Shown here one piece after another: positions 35,970 through 48,000 of a DNA stretch of 64,000 nucleotides (positions are counted from its first letter, which is position 1; every line of letters starts with the position of its first letter). This DNA is from Enoplolaimus lenunculus (Eukaryota > Nematoda > Enoplea > Enoplida > Thoracostomopsidae), in contig JASANG010001377.1 of NCBI GenBank assembly GCA_030248215.1, positions 1 to 64,000 on the forward strand. The letters are read 5' to 3'. Under the pieces are notes generated by a model. It was given only the letters and a program-made list of their open reading frames with translations. It was not told the DNA's origin and searched no databases. The translations under genes and the position numbers were made by a program.

Positions 35970-36011
35970 TCATGATTATATATCTTTTTTGATATGTAAA
36001 ATTTTGTCGCT

Positions 36012-39000
36012 TCACTCCACTAGTTGTTCGTTTGTATGGTTGACGTGGCATTCTTCGCCCATGACAACAACGTTGTTCTCAGGGTCGGCCACCGGAGCTG
36101 TCGTAGACGGTTCTTCAATAAGACCCGGAAGCGAAAGCTTAGTCGATAGATCATTTCGCATTGCGTCATCACGTTCAAAGTCATCGTTGAGTCGATTATG
36201 TGCTGAACTGTGTGATGTTCCAACTAGCGTTCGAACCACTTTTGGATTGTAACATTTGGGATCTGAGACCATTCGAACAAAATATGATCGTCGTAGTTTT
36301 GCTGATATTTTACCTGGGGCGGCTCCATGGGCTGTTGGACCCCCTTTTCCAGAGAGCAAGCTGGAGATTTTGCTGCCTTCAGCAGTCTTGTTGGTAGCTA
36401 TTGTGTCATCGTTCGTTTCGGAATCGCTTAACGCCATTCTGACGTGGCTACTGTGGCGTGATCCGCGTCGCAGGCTGGCAGTCGCCGCCGAGCAGACGTT
36501 ACTGCACACTGATGTGATGGTTTTGATTGGCTGGTTTGTCTGCAACTGTAAACAATTGCAGATTCGGGCGTATGAGATAGGCATTTATAGAAGAAGCTAT
36601 ACTGTAGTGACCCAAGTAAGAGGAGGGTAATAAGAGAGGTTCCCATTTTGACTCCCAATCAATAGGAGTTCGTATCCCTAATAACAGTCCGTAAGCGGAT
36701 AGAGCCCTAAACTGTAATATAAAGTCCACAAATGTCAATTATTCCTAATTGTAGCGCATAAATGAATCCAGGACCAAATAACAACCCGCATAAATTTATT
36801 AAATAATCCAGGAAATAATTAACGGACCCAAAAGAGAGAATGGCATAAAACATGTGTGTTAGGTCCAGATAACCAGGGGCGGCGGAGGGCGGGTTATAAA
36901 TAACAGTCCGTAACCGAATAACAAGTGGGAACCCTCTGGAAAGACCAAATATAAATATCAGTCCCCCCTATTATTCGGGTCACTACAGTAAGTCATGTCT
37001 TGCGGCATCCGTCGCGTATATAGTGTTTTTCGAAATACACATATACAATGCAATGATATGTATACTGCACATGGTAAATGTTGTTCTCGTCTCAAGCCCG
37101 TAGCCAGAAAGCGAACTGGGGAACTCAGCAACACCAAAAAATTTTTGACCCCTTTAGTGAGGCCTGTGCCCTCCCTGCATGCCCATTGTCCATCCTAAAA
37201 TTGTTTTGACCCCCGCAATATGTTAAGCTTTCTGCGGGTCAGTTGATTCTGCAACATACCTCATGCCTCGTTTCGTCACAGATATCTTGACTTTCACTCT
37301 CTTCATCGTCATCACCGTCGCTTTCTTCGCTGTCATCCAATTCGTTGTAAATGCCTAATTTCGTAACATTGACCGTTGCCGTTGGTTGTTTGTCGTTATC
37401 CTCTGTTGCTTCTTGTCCGTCGCCAGTTTGACGTTGCTCTGTGTTTGTGACTGTGCTATCTGTATGGTGAGAACAGAAATACATAGAAAAAAGTGGCTTG
37501 CATCCTGCCTATCATGATTTAGATTGTGCTATCTGTATTGTGAGAACAGAAATACATGGAAAAACGTGGTTTGCATCCTGCCTATCATGATTTAGATTGT
37601 GCTATCTGTATTGTGAGAACAGAAATACATGGAAAAACGTGGTTTGCATCCTGCCTATCATGATTTACATTGTGCTATCTGTATTGTGAGTACAGAAATA
37701 CATGGAAAAACGTGGTTTGCATCCTGCCTATCATGATTTAGATTGTGCTATCTGTATTGTGAGAACAGAAATACATGGAAAAACGTGGTTTGCATCCTGC
37801 CTATCATGATTTAGTTTGTGCTATCTGTATTGTGAGAACAGAAATACATGGGAAAACGTGGTTGCATCCTGCATATCATGACTTATTCAGTGGTAACTTT
37901 GTTGGCAAGAGTGTAAGCTTTCGAGTGGAATATCGTATTTATGGTCATCCACGCAATTAGGATCGTGAATGAAAGGCTGTTTGGGCGTATGAGACGTATT
38001 CTCAAATCGTAGCTCCTATGACAATAAAAGGCAATTTGAAACTTTGCATAACTACAGAACAAATTATTTTAAACAAAATTCACCATACGGGTTTAGCTTT
38101 AGTACTTGACTTTATAGAATGCTTCGTGCTCAACTTGTTCACAGCCTACCTATGTTCGAACTCGTTCCCGTTACTTGTATTTAATTTCGGGCCGTGATAA
38201 ATTCAGTAATTCGATCTGTTTAATATACTGCCAGCGTTTTTTTATTAGTTTCACGTAAATTTGAAAATTTCAACTACTTTGTTTTTCATTTCTTACCAGC
38301 TGAATTGTCTTCTCTGTTAATGCGACTAGTCTGCGAAACAACCAATCCGTTTGCGAGTCGCATATGTGCAGATGCAAATATATTAAGACCTAAGAACGAA
38401 AAAGCTATGCAATGTCGCAATCCGTATTCATCGTTGTTTAAAAACACCCTTTTACACATGAATAATTTCAATTTCATCCGAGATTTATTTTTCCGTTGAT
38501 ATTTGAACGACAGACTGTCGAATCGAATGTGTTACCATCACCGCTCGACTGTCGGAACTTGACGCTTGAGACCGACTTGATTTGATAAAGTCAAATCTTT
38601 TTTTCATTCGACTTGCGTTGAAAATTGTTTAATAGTTTTTCGCACAATATTCATATTATATTATGATTTACACACACATTTATACACTGCAAAAAATGGT
38701 GAGTCAAATTGACTCTCTCCGAAATAGGCTCTACGGGACTACACAAACTGAGTCAAATTCGACTCCAATAGAATCAAATTTGACTCGCTAAATCGCACGT
38801 TTGACTCTGGCGGAGTCGAATTTTGACTTAGTTTGTGTAGCCCCGTAGAGCCTATTTCAGAGGGAGTCAATTTGACTCAGCATTTTTTGCAGTGTATACG
38901 ATTCGGTCATAACTTACAACGCGTCATTAATTTTGCAGTGTAGAAGCCATGTGTTTACTCGCTAGATCTTTCTCCGTTAGATCCTACACAAAATTTGACT

Positions 39001-42000
39001 CCATTGATAAACTCAAGCAAAAGTGCAGCACTGCCCCTATATGTTTCTCACTATTATAGGTATTTAGTAAAGCATCGGTGAAGGTGATAAAAACAATTTC
39101 GAGTCTTACAACCAACTCTAAGTACGCTGATTACAGTGTAGACAGACGTAAATATTTCCGGCTTCAAATGAAAAAAGCCGCTACACAGCAAAAATGGCGA
39201 CTCAAATTGACTTTCTCCGAAATAGGCTCTACGGAACGACCAGAAAAACTGAGTCAAATTCGACTCACTTATAGCCTCACGTTTGACTCTGGCTTGGTCG
39301 AATTTGACTCAGTTTGTGTAGTCCCGTAGGACCTCATTCGGAGAGTCAACTTGAGTCACCATTTTTGGCTGTGTAGCGGCTTTTTTCATTTAAAGCCGGA
39401 AACGTTTACGTCTGTCCACACTGTAATCAACCGACTAACGCACTAACACGCTTACATTCGACTTGCGTTGAAAATTGTTTAATATTTTCCCACGCAATAT
39501 TCATATCGTCTTCAGTTGCTCGTTCAGCGCAAACACAAAACCGAATGACAAATTGACCGTTTAGCGAACAAGGAACCATATGTAAACGACCGGATGCGTT
39601 AATGCATGTCAGTAGACGTTTGTTTATTTCGTTTGATTTCTGGAAAATAACTTAACCAAATATATATTCAGCAAAGTAGCCAAGAATTGGTTTGTATGGA
39701 ACTCAATAGGACAAAATCGTCGAATTTGGTTGTGCACTATGTTGCTTATGTATACTATGTTACAGTAGCGGATCTAGAATTTCTCGGTGAGTGGGATCCG
39801 GTATCAACCTTGACATGTACGTTATACACGAAACTCTTGTCACGGTTTGTAGCTGGTTTCTTGGGTGTTAAAAATTATATGAGGCTTAGAGCCCGGTTGT
39901 GGGATCTGATCCCTAGATTCCGCATAGATCCGTTCTCGATAATGATAAAACTTACGTTAAGTCGAAAACAAACTAATCCCATGATCACGTCGCCAATCAA
40001 GCTGAATCGGTTGTCTTCTCGAACAAGATCAGCGAAATATTTCGCTAATCGAATGTGCCGAAATAATAAAACAAGGTATCAAAGTTTCGGTGGTGTTTGG
40101 GGTTATTAAACAGTCTTTGCAGGCCATGTTATAGTTGCAGCAAGAGTGGAAGATGCATACTTCAACAAGAGTATACAACTGGGTACATAATGTGTATAAA
40201 AGAATGTAGCCGGCGCGCGGTGCGTTTTTGGCCTATCCCTTTTATTTAGATGGGGTATATACAACCTGTGCGAACTATGACACTATGAATCCGGCAACAA
40301 AAATGATCCGCTTATAGTTTAATTTGTGGTTATTAAATGTGACAACGAGCCCTCTCTGAACGAGGGGATCGGCCAAAAACGCAAAGCCCTGTGGTACAGT
40401 TTAGTTTGTACCATGCATAACCCCAAGAGTTGCACACTCTTGTATTATGCACCCTTGGTTGCAGTAAAGTCGGTTAGAAAATTGTTTTGATTATCGAACA
40501 CTATATATACGTACTAGCGGATCAAGAGGCAGCAGTGGGCCATACGCCCCCGACAGAAAAGTTTTTGTGATAATAAAATGATTAAGTTCCTACCTTACAA
40601 TTTTTCTCCCTCGGAAAATCTTCGCATATTATAACATACAGTGAAAATTGCGTTTCATAACTTTTGCCAGTCCGCCCCCGTCAGAAATTTTTGGATCTGT
40701 TCAATTCTATTTAGCTGTGTTTTCTTTGTCAGAAAGTTTCAATTTTTATATAGTCCTTAGATCAGTTTCGACATTTACAACAGCGACCACCAACGAGTGA
40801 CTATGTTCTGTTCTGATTCCCAGTAAAGAATAGGTATCATATATCTAGCTGCTCTTGAGCAGGTATATGATGAATTTGAAATTTTGAACTTCTACACAGC
40901 GCTAATCACATTAAAATGCTCTGTTTTAGATATTTTTGGTTGTATTTTTGCAAAGCTTTAATTTAAAATTAAATTTGATGTTTTATTACGTATTCACACA
41001 TTAAAACGTAGCTACCAAAATGTGGAGTAGAAACTGCAGGTACAAGAACCGTTAAATTTTAGGCAGCGGAAATTTGAATGCTTTCACTCAATCCCATATT
41101 ACAGCTGGAGCGCAAAAGATAAGCCATAAGTGATCAAAAAGCAATTTCAATTCAACAAACTTTACAATAAGTTTTTGGCATAGATCAATTGTGAATAATA
41201 AAACTGCATTATGCACATTTACGCTTCCTTTATAATTTTGCAAAATTTACTTTCCTATAGTTTATCTACACAGTAAAGATCTAAAGTATTAGAGCCGCCA
41301 ATAAATTAAAAGTGTTATCGATCCGGCCAATGTTACTTTTAGGGTCATAACAGTAGATTAAGCGTATTCCTAAGCTTAAGCGTAAGCCTAAGCTTTGCAA
41401 AAATGAGTTCCTCAGCCTAAGCCTAAGCCAAAGCCTAAGCAAAAAATTGTAATCTAAAATCCAAACCTATTCTTTTATAGACCCACCAGAAACGTGGACA
41501 CCCTTTAAGTAACATGGGCCATCGATACTATGATCCTCATGTGTATTTGAAAACATCTGTCTGTATATATAACTGATATCTTCGGATCAAATGAAATTCT
41601 TTAAGATATCCACTTCAACTCACGAGGCATGGATTAAATTTCGTCTTTAATTTTAGGGAAAACTTTAATTGATTACTATGTTCATGTATTACAAAATTAA
41701 AAAAAGATCCATAATGTTAATATACCTCACGAATATACCGCTGAATGCCTTCGATACCGTACATCCGAATAACAAACCAAAGTTTGAGAGAACGAAATCG
41801 TCGACTCAGTGGGATTCCCCAATGCTGTTAATTCAAAAATACAGTTTTAAATATTACTAATCAAGTGATTGCAAGATTTGCAACTACAAAATCTCAAAGC
41901 AGAGCTTATAAATGTAAAAGTGCACCTTACAACAATGTGTAACCTCAATATATCTTCACACAAATGTTTGCAAAACGATGTTTATTCCGTAATGGATAGT

Positions 42001-45000
42001 CAAAACGTATGCATGGCGTTCCAGCTTTCTTAATACTGATGGACGACGATAAAACGCGACGATTTGTTAAGTAATGTGTTTTGTCAGATTCATGTAAACA
42101 GTGAGTAAATATTTTCCAAATAAATGATAAAATGATTATTTCTCAGTTTTGTACTTAAATATTTAAAATCGTTTTTAAGCTACTGGGATTTTTATATGAT
42201 TCGTTCAGAACGTAAATAGTATATAAACTTACTCTATAATCAATGGCTTTGTCTAAAATAAATAATTCTTTACGGTTCTACGCTTGACCTCCATTTGTTT
42301 TTTTATGCTTGCTTATTTTAATGTAATAGCACAGTTACATCCGGGTCTGGATATTCCTGTTATTCTGGATATATTTGCCGAGATTTTTCACGTCCGGCTC
42401 GTGATTTTGGCTTTAAAACATTCCCGGTCTGGGTTTTGGCTTCGAGAAATATTGAGTCCGGTTTTTACAACGGAAATCTCTCAGACAAAATGCCCAGAAC
42501 AGAATGATTTAGTGCAAAATATATACGTTGTGTATTTACTGAACTGGTTCCATTCCCAATTAAAGTTTTGCACCGTAATATATACATAAAATGCGTTGCT
42601 AACAGTTATATTGAGAACGACCGTATCAAGGAAGCAAATTTTATTGACGTCTATAAATGAACAGATTGCTTTAGCGCCTATTAAAACTGCCCGGTTTATT
42701 TTTTCAAAAGTTTCAGGAATATATCCTGTCTGTCCTTTAGTATATACACCACTGGTTATCATTAGTGACGATGGCCATTGATAGCTGATAAAAGAAAACA
42801 AGAGGGTATAAGCTTAAACAAAAATTTTCCACAGCCACATATGTAAACAAACGATGTGGAAGCGGGACCGTAGCCAAGGGGGGGCAGGGACGCTCAGCCC
42901 TCCTTGAAAAAATTTTGGCCCCCTGAAAATTTTAAACCTTGCTTGTAAGTCATTTAAAACCCATGAATGCCCCTCCTGAAGTATTTTTAGCCCCTAGCAA
43001 GGTGAGCTGGCTACAAGCCTGTGTCAAAGGTGTCAAGATCACTTCTGTACCATTATACCAAGCTATTTTTAGGTTTCTAAATTGACAAAGGGCATAACGC
43101 TGAGAGACCAATGGCTGGTTACGCGCTGAAGCAACGTGTACACGTACCCATGTAACCGTGTTGTAAATACAACGGATCGACGACCAGAGCTTGTGTTAAT
43201 TTCACTCGATCCCTTACCCTATAAAACATTAAGGATTTACACATATTTTCTTGAAAACAGCTTTAAAAGTGATTCAAAAGTTATAAAATGCGTTCAAATA
43301 CTTCTTTGTGACAAAAGTCAATAAACTTTGTGAGAGCTGAAGCAAAATTATAACCACAATTTGAAGCCTCATTTATAAATTAAACGAAAATATTATCTTA
43401 CGTAATCAGAGTATCAGTTAGCTGCACCGCAACTGTGTAACTACGTATAGGAACTGTGCCAAAAATACGAACTTGCCAATTAAGCGACAACGGTACTGGG
43501 CAACTTAGAGACCGGAAACGAATAGGCTTAGGCTCATTATTAGGCTTCTATTCAGGCTTAGACCTACGCTTAAGTCTACGTTCACATTAGGATTATCCTA
43601 GTAAGCAGTCTCTTATAGTTTATATGGGTCATTTCAGGAATATAAATATGGTCAATTGTTCCTAACTGCCTTTAAACAATTGGTTTACTTTGCTGAAATG
43701 ACTAAATGCAAATGTCCGCTCTTTCAGATGGTAATAATTTGACTGTACGGACGAACTGATGTGACAATCTTACCATAGCAAAGAACAATCGAAATTCACC
43801 AACATCCATTTGTTTGGATTCATGTTGAACGAACTGGCGTACTAAAATTGTATCTATTTATATAAATACAATTCTTTGGAGGAAGTTGGAGGTCTGAGGA
43901 TTTAACCCTTTCACTCATAGAGTATACTATAAGGAACTATAAATATAAATACTACGGGTACTAGCAATGCAGACACGGTAAAGAAAAGTTAACAATTCTA
44001 ACATATTTATGCGCAGTGCAAAATCTCCACAAGACGTGAGAATTCCCTCTGGCTGGAGCGTCAAGCTCATAGTGCTCAGTGGTCATCGTAAACGCCCCTC
44101 ATTTAAGAGGCTGGGGATCGAATCTTACCTTGAAATTACATCTCATATGAAATTGAAAACATTCATGTGAGACAGGGTTAATAATACTAGTAGTTTTTTC
44201 TTCATCATGGTTGTATATTGGGAAGTCATATCTGTTTTCGAAAAAGACAACGATAGAATACCTTGTTAAGCCATTAATAAAGTCATGCAAAAGCATAACG
44301 TTTGATTCTTTAATAGTGTGTTCAAACAAATTTGTAGGTCTCAAGGACTAGCTCAAGTTGAGAGTCAAGTTAATGCCGAGGCGTAAGCCGACTGATTTTG
44401 CTCTTATCCTTGTGTATCATACAATAGTGTTGTGCACCGGTCATGAACCAGCCGGCGGCCATTGACCGACCGGCCGACCAAAGGTATTAGCCAGCCGGCC
44501 AGAATTTGCTTATAACAAATAGATGAAAAAATTGTGACATCATTAATTTATTATTTTTAATTAATATATTTAGGTTTTGATTTTAAAACTTTTAGCAGAA
44601 ATCTGAGATGTTGTCTACTGTTATCATCATGGTAAAGGCAATGATTGGATTACTAGTTGAAACTACTCTGGTTGCAGTTGTATTCTAGACAGCTCGCGGT
44701 GTGATAAAGCGTTTCAGATGATCTGGGTTCCATTGCCTTTTAGAAAAATACAGTGAAATCTTTCATTGGAGTATATATAAATATTTTTGACAATAACAAA
44801 AGAAATAATAAAGTAATCGGATTAAATCATGTGAAACTTTATCACCGATCAATGAGTCTTTATAAATGTAAAAGTTTTATAGCTAGGTAGAGAAACAAAA
44901 AATCTCAATAGATGTGGTAATCGCTTTATGATAAAACAAGTATAAAAGGGATGCAACTGGAAAACAAGTAAAGGGATGCAACTGGCAATAAACCATTTGT

Positions 45001-48000
45001 ACTATAGCTTGGGTGGATAAACTGAAAAATCTCAATAGATATAGCAATCGCTTTAAGATAAACAAGTATATATAGTAAAAGGGATGCAACTGGATTTCCG
45101 GTTTGGTTAGAAAACCATTTGTATAGCATATTTTTATCAACGTAGGACTGACTGCTGGGACGAGAGAAGACACAAATCTACTCAACCTGCGGTCGTTTTT
45201 TTTGTTGAATCACTGAGCCTAATTTATTGGTATAACTTCTAGAAACGTAACGACGTTACAATATAAAATGCTTGATAATTTTTAAGATTTGTATATTGGC
45301 CGGTCGGTGGACAATGACCGGCCGATCAGCCGGCCGGCCGACCAGGCCGTTGGCTTATTATAATTAGTAATTGGTCTTAATAGCAAATTGACCTACGATG
45401 TAGGTCGATAGCTTTATAAAGCGTATTTGACATAGGTAGCTTAACGGCAAACCAGATTTGAATCAAATGCGTTGCTCCCCAAGATCTTCGTCAGAAAAAG
45501 AAGTATCAAAAATTATTGCAGTAGTTCAGCGTCCAGCCTCGTTTTACCTCAACGCCTTCGAGTAGGTACCGAAATTCAGGGCATATGAATGCCGATCCGG
45601 CGTATGCAGCATCAACGTGCATCCAAAGATTTTCTTTGCGACACACCGGCCCAATTTCTGATATAATATCGAACGATACACATGACGTTGTACCAAGCGT
45701 TGTGCTTACCTTAAATTTTCGCTGTCAATGAATTTATTAATGTAAGAATTATATTGGCCCGTGTAAAGATCAAGCACAGAACGTTTTTCTGCGGGACTGC
45801 AATCAAGTAATCTTTAGCTTCAGACTAATTTTTTACTTAGGCTTGGGCTTAAGTATAAGATTATTCCTACGCTAAAGCTTAGAAATATGCTTGAAGCTTA
45901 GAAATATGCTTATATTAAACTGTAACGGACCTGTTCTATACATTAATAAAAAAATTTAATAGACAAATGTGGAAATTTAAAATGATTTGTGTTGTACGCA
46001 GATCAAAAATGACCCAGTTTCCATATACTTGTGTGCTAACGTTAATTTCTTCGCTCTGTATTGAAACGAGAATAGTACGACAAAGATGATAAAAATGAAA
46101 CAAACACCAAAAAAAAGTGAAAATAAATGCTAAAAAATCTAAAACAAGCGATATCCAAATGCAAACCTTTAAACCAAACTCGATGTGATAAATGTAGAAC
46201 TCTTAAAAACATGTTTTATCAATTATTATTTTTCAAACTTACGAAAAATGGAATCAATCCATTGCTTTTATCTTCCTAAAAATTAACAGAACGAATTGAA
46301 ACAGATAAAAATGCAGCTAATTATTAAATTTAGTTGAAATCAACCGTTCCGTTTAACAGTGGTTCAGCTTCATCGGTGGCCCATGTATGGAACAGAGCCG
46401 GATCGTTTTCCGGAGTGGCTATAATATAGTCAGTTTAAGCTTTAGTCTAATTTTTTTACTTAGGCTTAGGCTTAGGCTTAAGAATATGCTTATACTACTG
46501 TTCCGGCCCGGTCCTATACATGGACCGATGTTGTAATACAAAAATTACAGACCTACCGCTTCAACTCATTTCGAATGTTTGTTTTTTATTGGCGTACACG
46601 TAGCCTAAAAGCATATTTATAAATCTAAACAAAAAAATATTTTCATCTGTTTGAAAAGATTAAATTCCGTGTTCTAAATCGATATTCTTACCTCAATCGC
46701 GTTCTGCAATGTTTCACCAGTCAACCGAAAATGTTCGTCAGGATCCAGGCTGTGAAGTTTAACGAATCCAATCATACATGCCTTTTCAACAGATGAATGA
46801 GCCTGAAATTGTTTACAGTCATAGCCAGTTGTGGAACCAGAAGTATCTGACGGCAGGGGAACCAGAAATATCTGACGGTAGGGAACCAGAAATATCTGAC
46901 GGTAGGGGAACCAGAAATATCTGACGGTAGGTTGAGATCGATTAATTATAGTGAAAAACGCTCGCAAGCGAAGTGAAAGAACAGCTTTATAACGCAATTT
47001 TCTACTCAGTGAGCAGGTTAGCACCCCCAACCTCTTTTGGAGGCCATAGGGGCCTTACTCCGAACGAACCAAACAGGCGCTATCCATGGAACGGGGTTCG
47101 GAAGGTGTAGACCTAGACTCCCACCAAAGAAACGTTGCCTGGTATCAAGAAATTATTTTTCAAACAGTTCATATTAATAGATATAAAACTATTTGGATAC
47201 AACAGTTTTAAGCATATATTGTTTTTACTAATTAATGGTATTAAGCCTGTCCATTATTCGGAACATAGCCCACACACTAACCTCTCGCGAACTGTAAGCG
47301 ACAAGTTTTGACAAAAGAACACCATCTTCAACGAAAGGATAGAGCGCTTTCAACCGTTTTATCATATCGTATCGTGCGGCCAATAGCGAAACGAGTATGC
47401 ATTCACTTGCGGAACCCTTAAACACAATAGCTAAAGTTTTTTTACATTAACCCCTTCTCAAATGAATAGCGCTCTCACGGGAACACCGTTGTACACTGCA
47501 AAAATGGTGAGTCAAATGGACTCTCCGAAATAGGCTCTACGGGACTACACAAACTGTGTCACATTCGACTTTGCCAGAGTCAAACGTGCGACTCAGTGAG
47601 TCGAATTTGACTCTGGCGGAGTCAATTTTGACTCAATTTGTGTATTAAAGCAGAGTCTACTTCGAAGAGAATCAATTTGACTCACCATTTTTTGATGTGT
47701 ATATACATGATTTTGGCTATTAAAAGATGCTCATATGCGATAAAGAGATAACAAAAAACATCAAATGCCAGTTGATATGTTCGCAGTAAATTTGGAATAC
47801 ATTGAAACAAAACACCGATCAACGCTCAGTGTTAATATATATTGCAACTCGTGAAATTTCTAGACTGTCTTTAAAAATTCAAATTTATAAGTCAACATAT
47901 CTGTAGTGAGTATGCTCATAAGTGGAAATAATGGCAAGGTATATTAAGAGGCTATAGTTGTTCATGAACTTCTTAATAACTTTACCTGTATAACTCCACC

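Larger units (their letters stand above)
32671..36011. other. Gene-free interval between convergent HSP60 and TDC
   Basis: It holds the HSP60 3' UTR (end not resolved; an AATAAA is at about 33845), a degraded hAT-like patch (33436-33560), a palindromic MITE (34392-34597) and a TTAGGC-bearing TIR element (about 34875-35010). The rest is plain AT-rich DNA; no exon was found. Confidence 0.5.

Noticed and set aside
36256-36630. 124-codon plus-strand ORF
   Set aside because: It is the complement of the last TDC exon, which has homology support on the minus strand.
36256-37459. Reading the 36012 and 37260 exons as a separate unknown acidic gene
   Set aside because: Phases join them to exon 15 of TDC, and the final exon carries a TDC-like tail motif. 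One gene explains both.
37452-37880. Regular direct repeats that look CRISPR-like
   Set aside because: The whole 73-bp unit repeats without unique spacers, in a eukaryotic intron. It is an ordinary tandem array.
39687-40109. 140-codon plus-strand ORF
   Set aside because: It lies opposite TDC exon 13, has no recognisable domain, and its length is not rare in frames antisense to coding sequence.
41990-42070. TDC exon candidate with HAYV/DYP-like peptides
   Set aside because: The string CGTATG...GCGTTCCAG also occurs at about 35270-35300 as dispersed repeat sequence, and the real DYR-encoding piece is the microexon at 42233-42252.
42284-42801. Opposed ORFs of about 100 codons in TDC intron 10
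   Set aside because: They fall wholly within the intron between supported exons, overlap each other on opposite strands, and show no domain.
43402-43440. An alternative TDC exon 10 ([13 protein letters not shown]) with legal splice sites
   Set aside because: It fits the spacing loosely but would replace the conserved Trp by Cys. The segment at 43218-43157 gives the true family sequence [21 protein letters not shown].
44060-44130. A functional tRNA gene
   Set aside because: A- and B-box words are present, but a full cloverleaf with paired acceptor stem could not be drawn by eye, and the same module recurs inside two other mobile elements.
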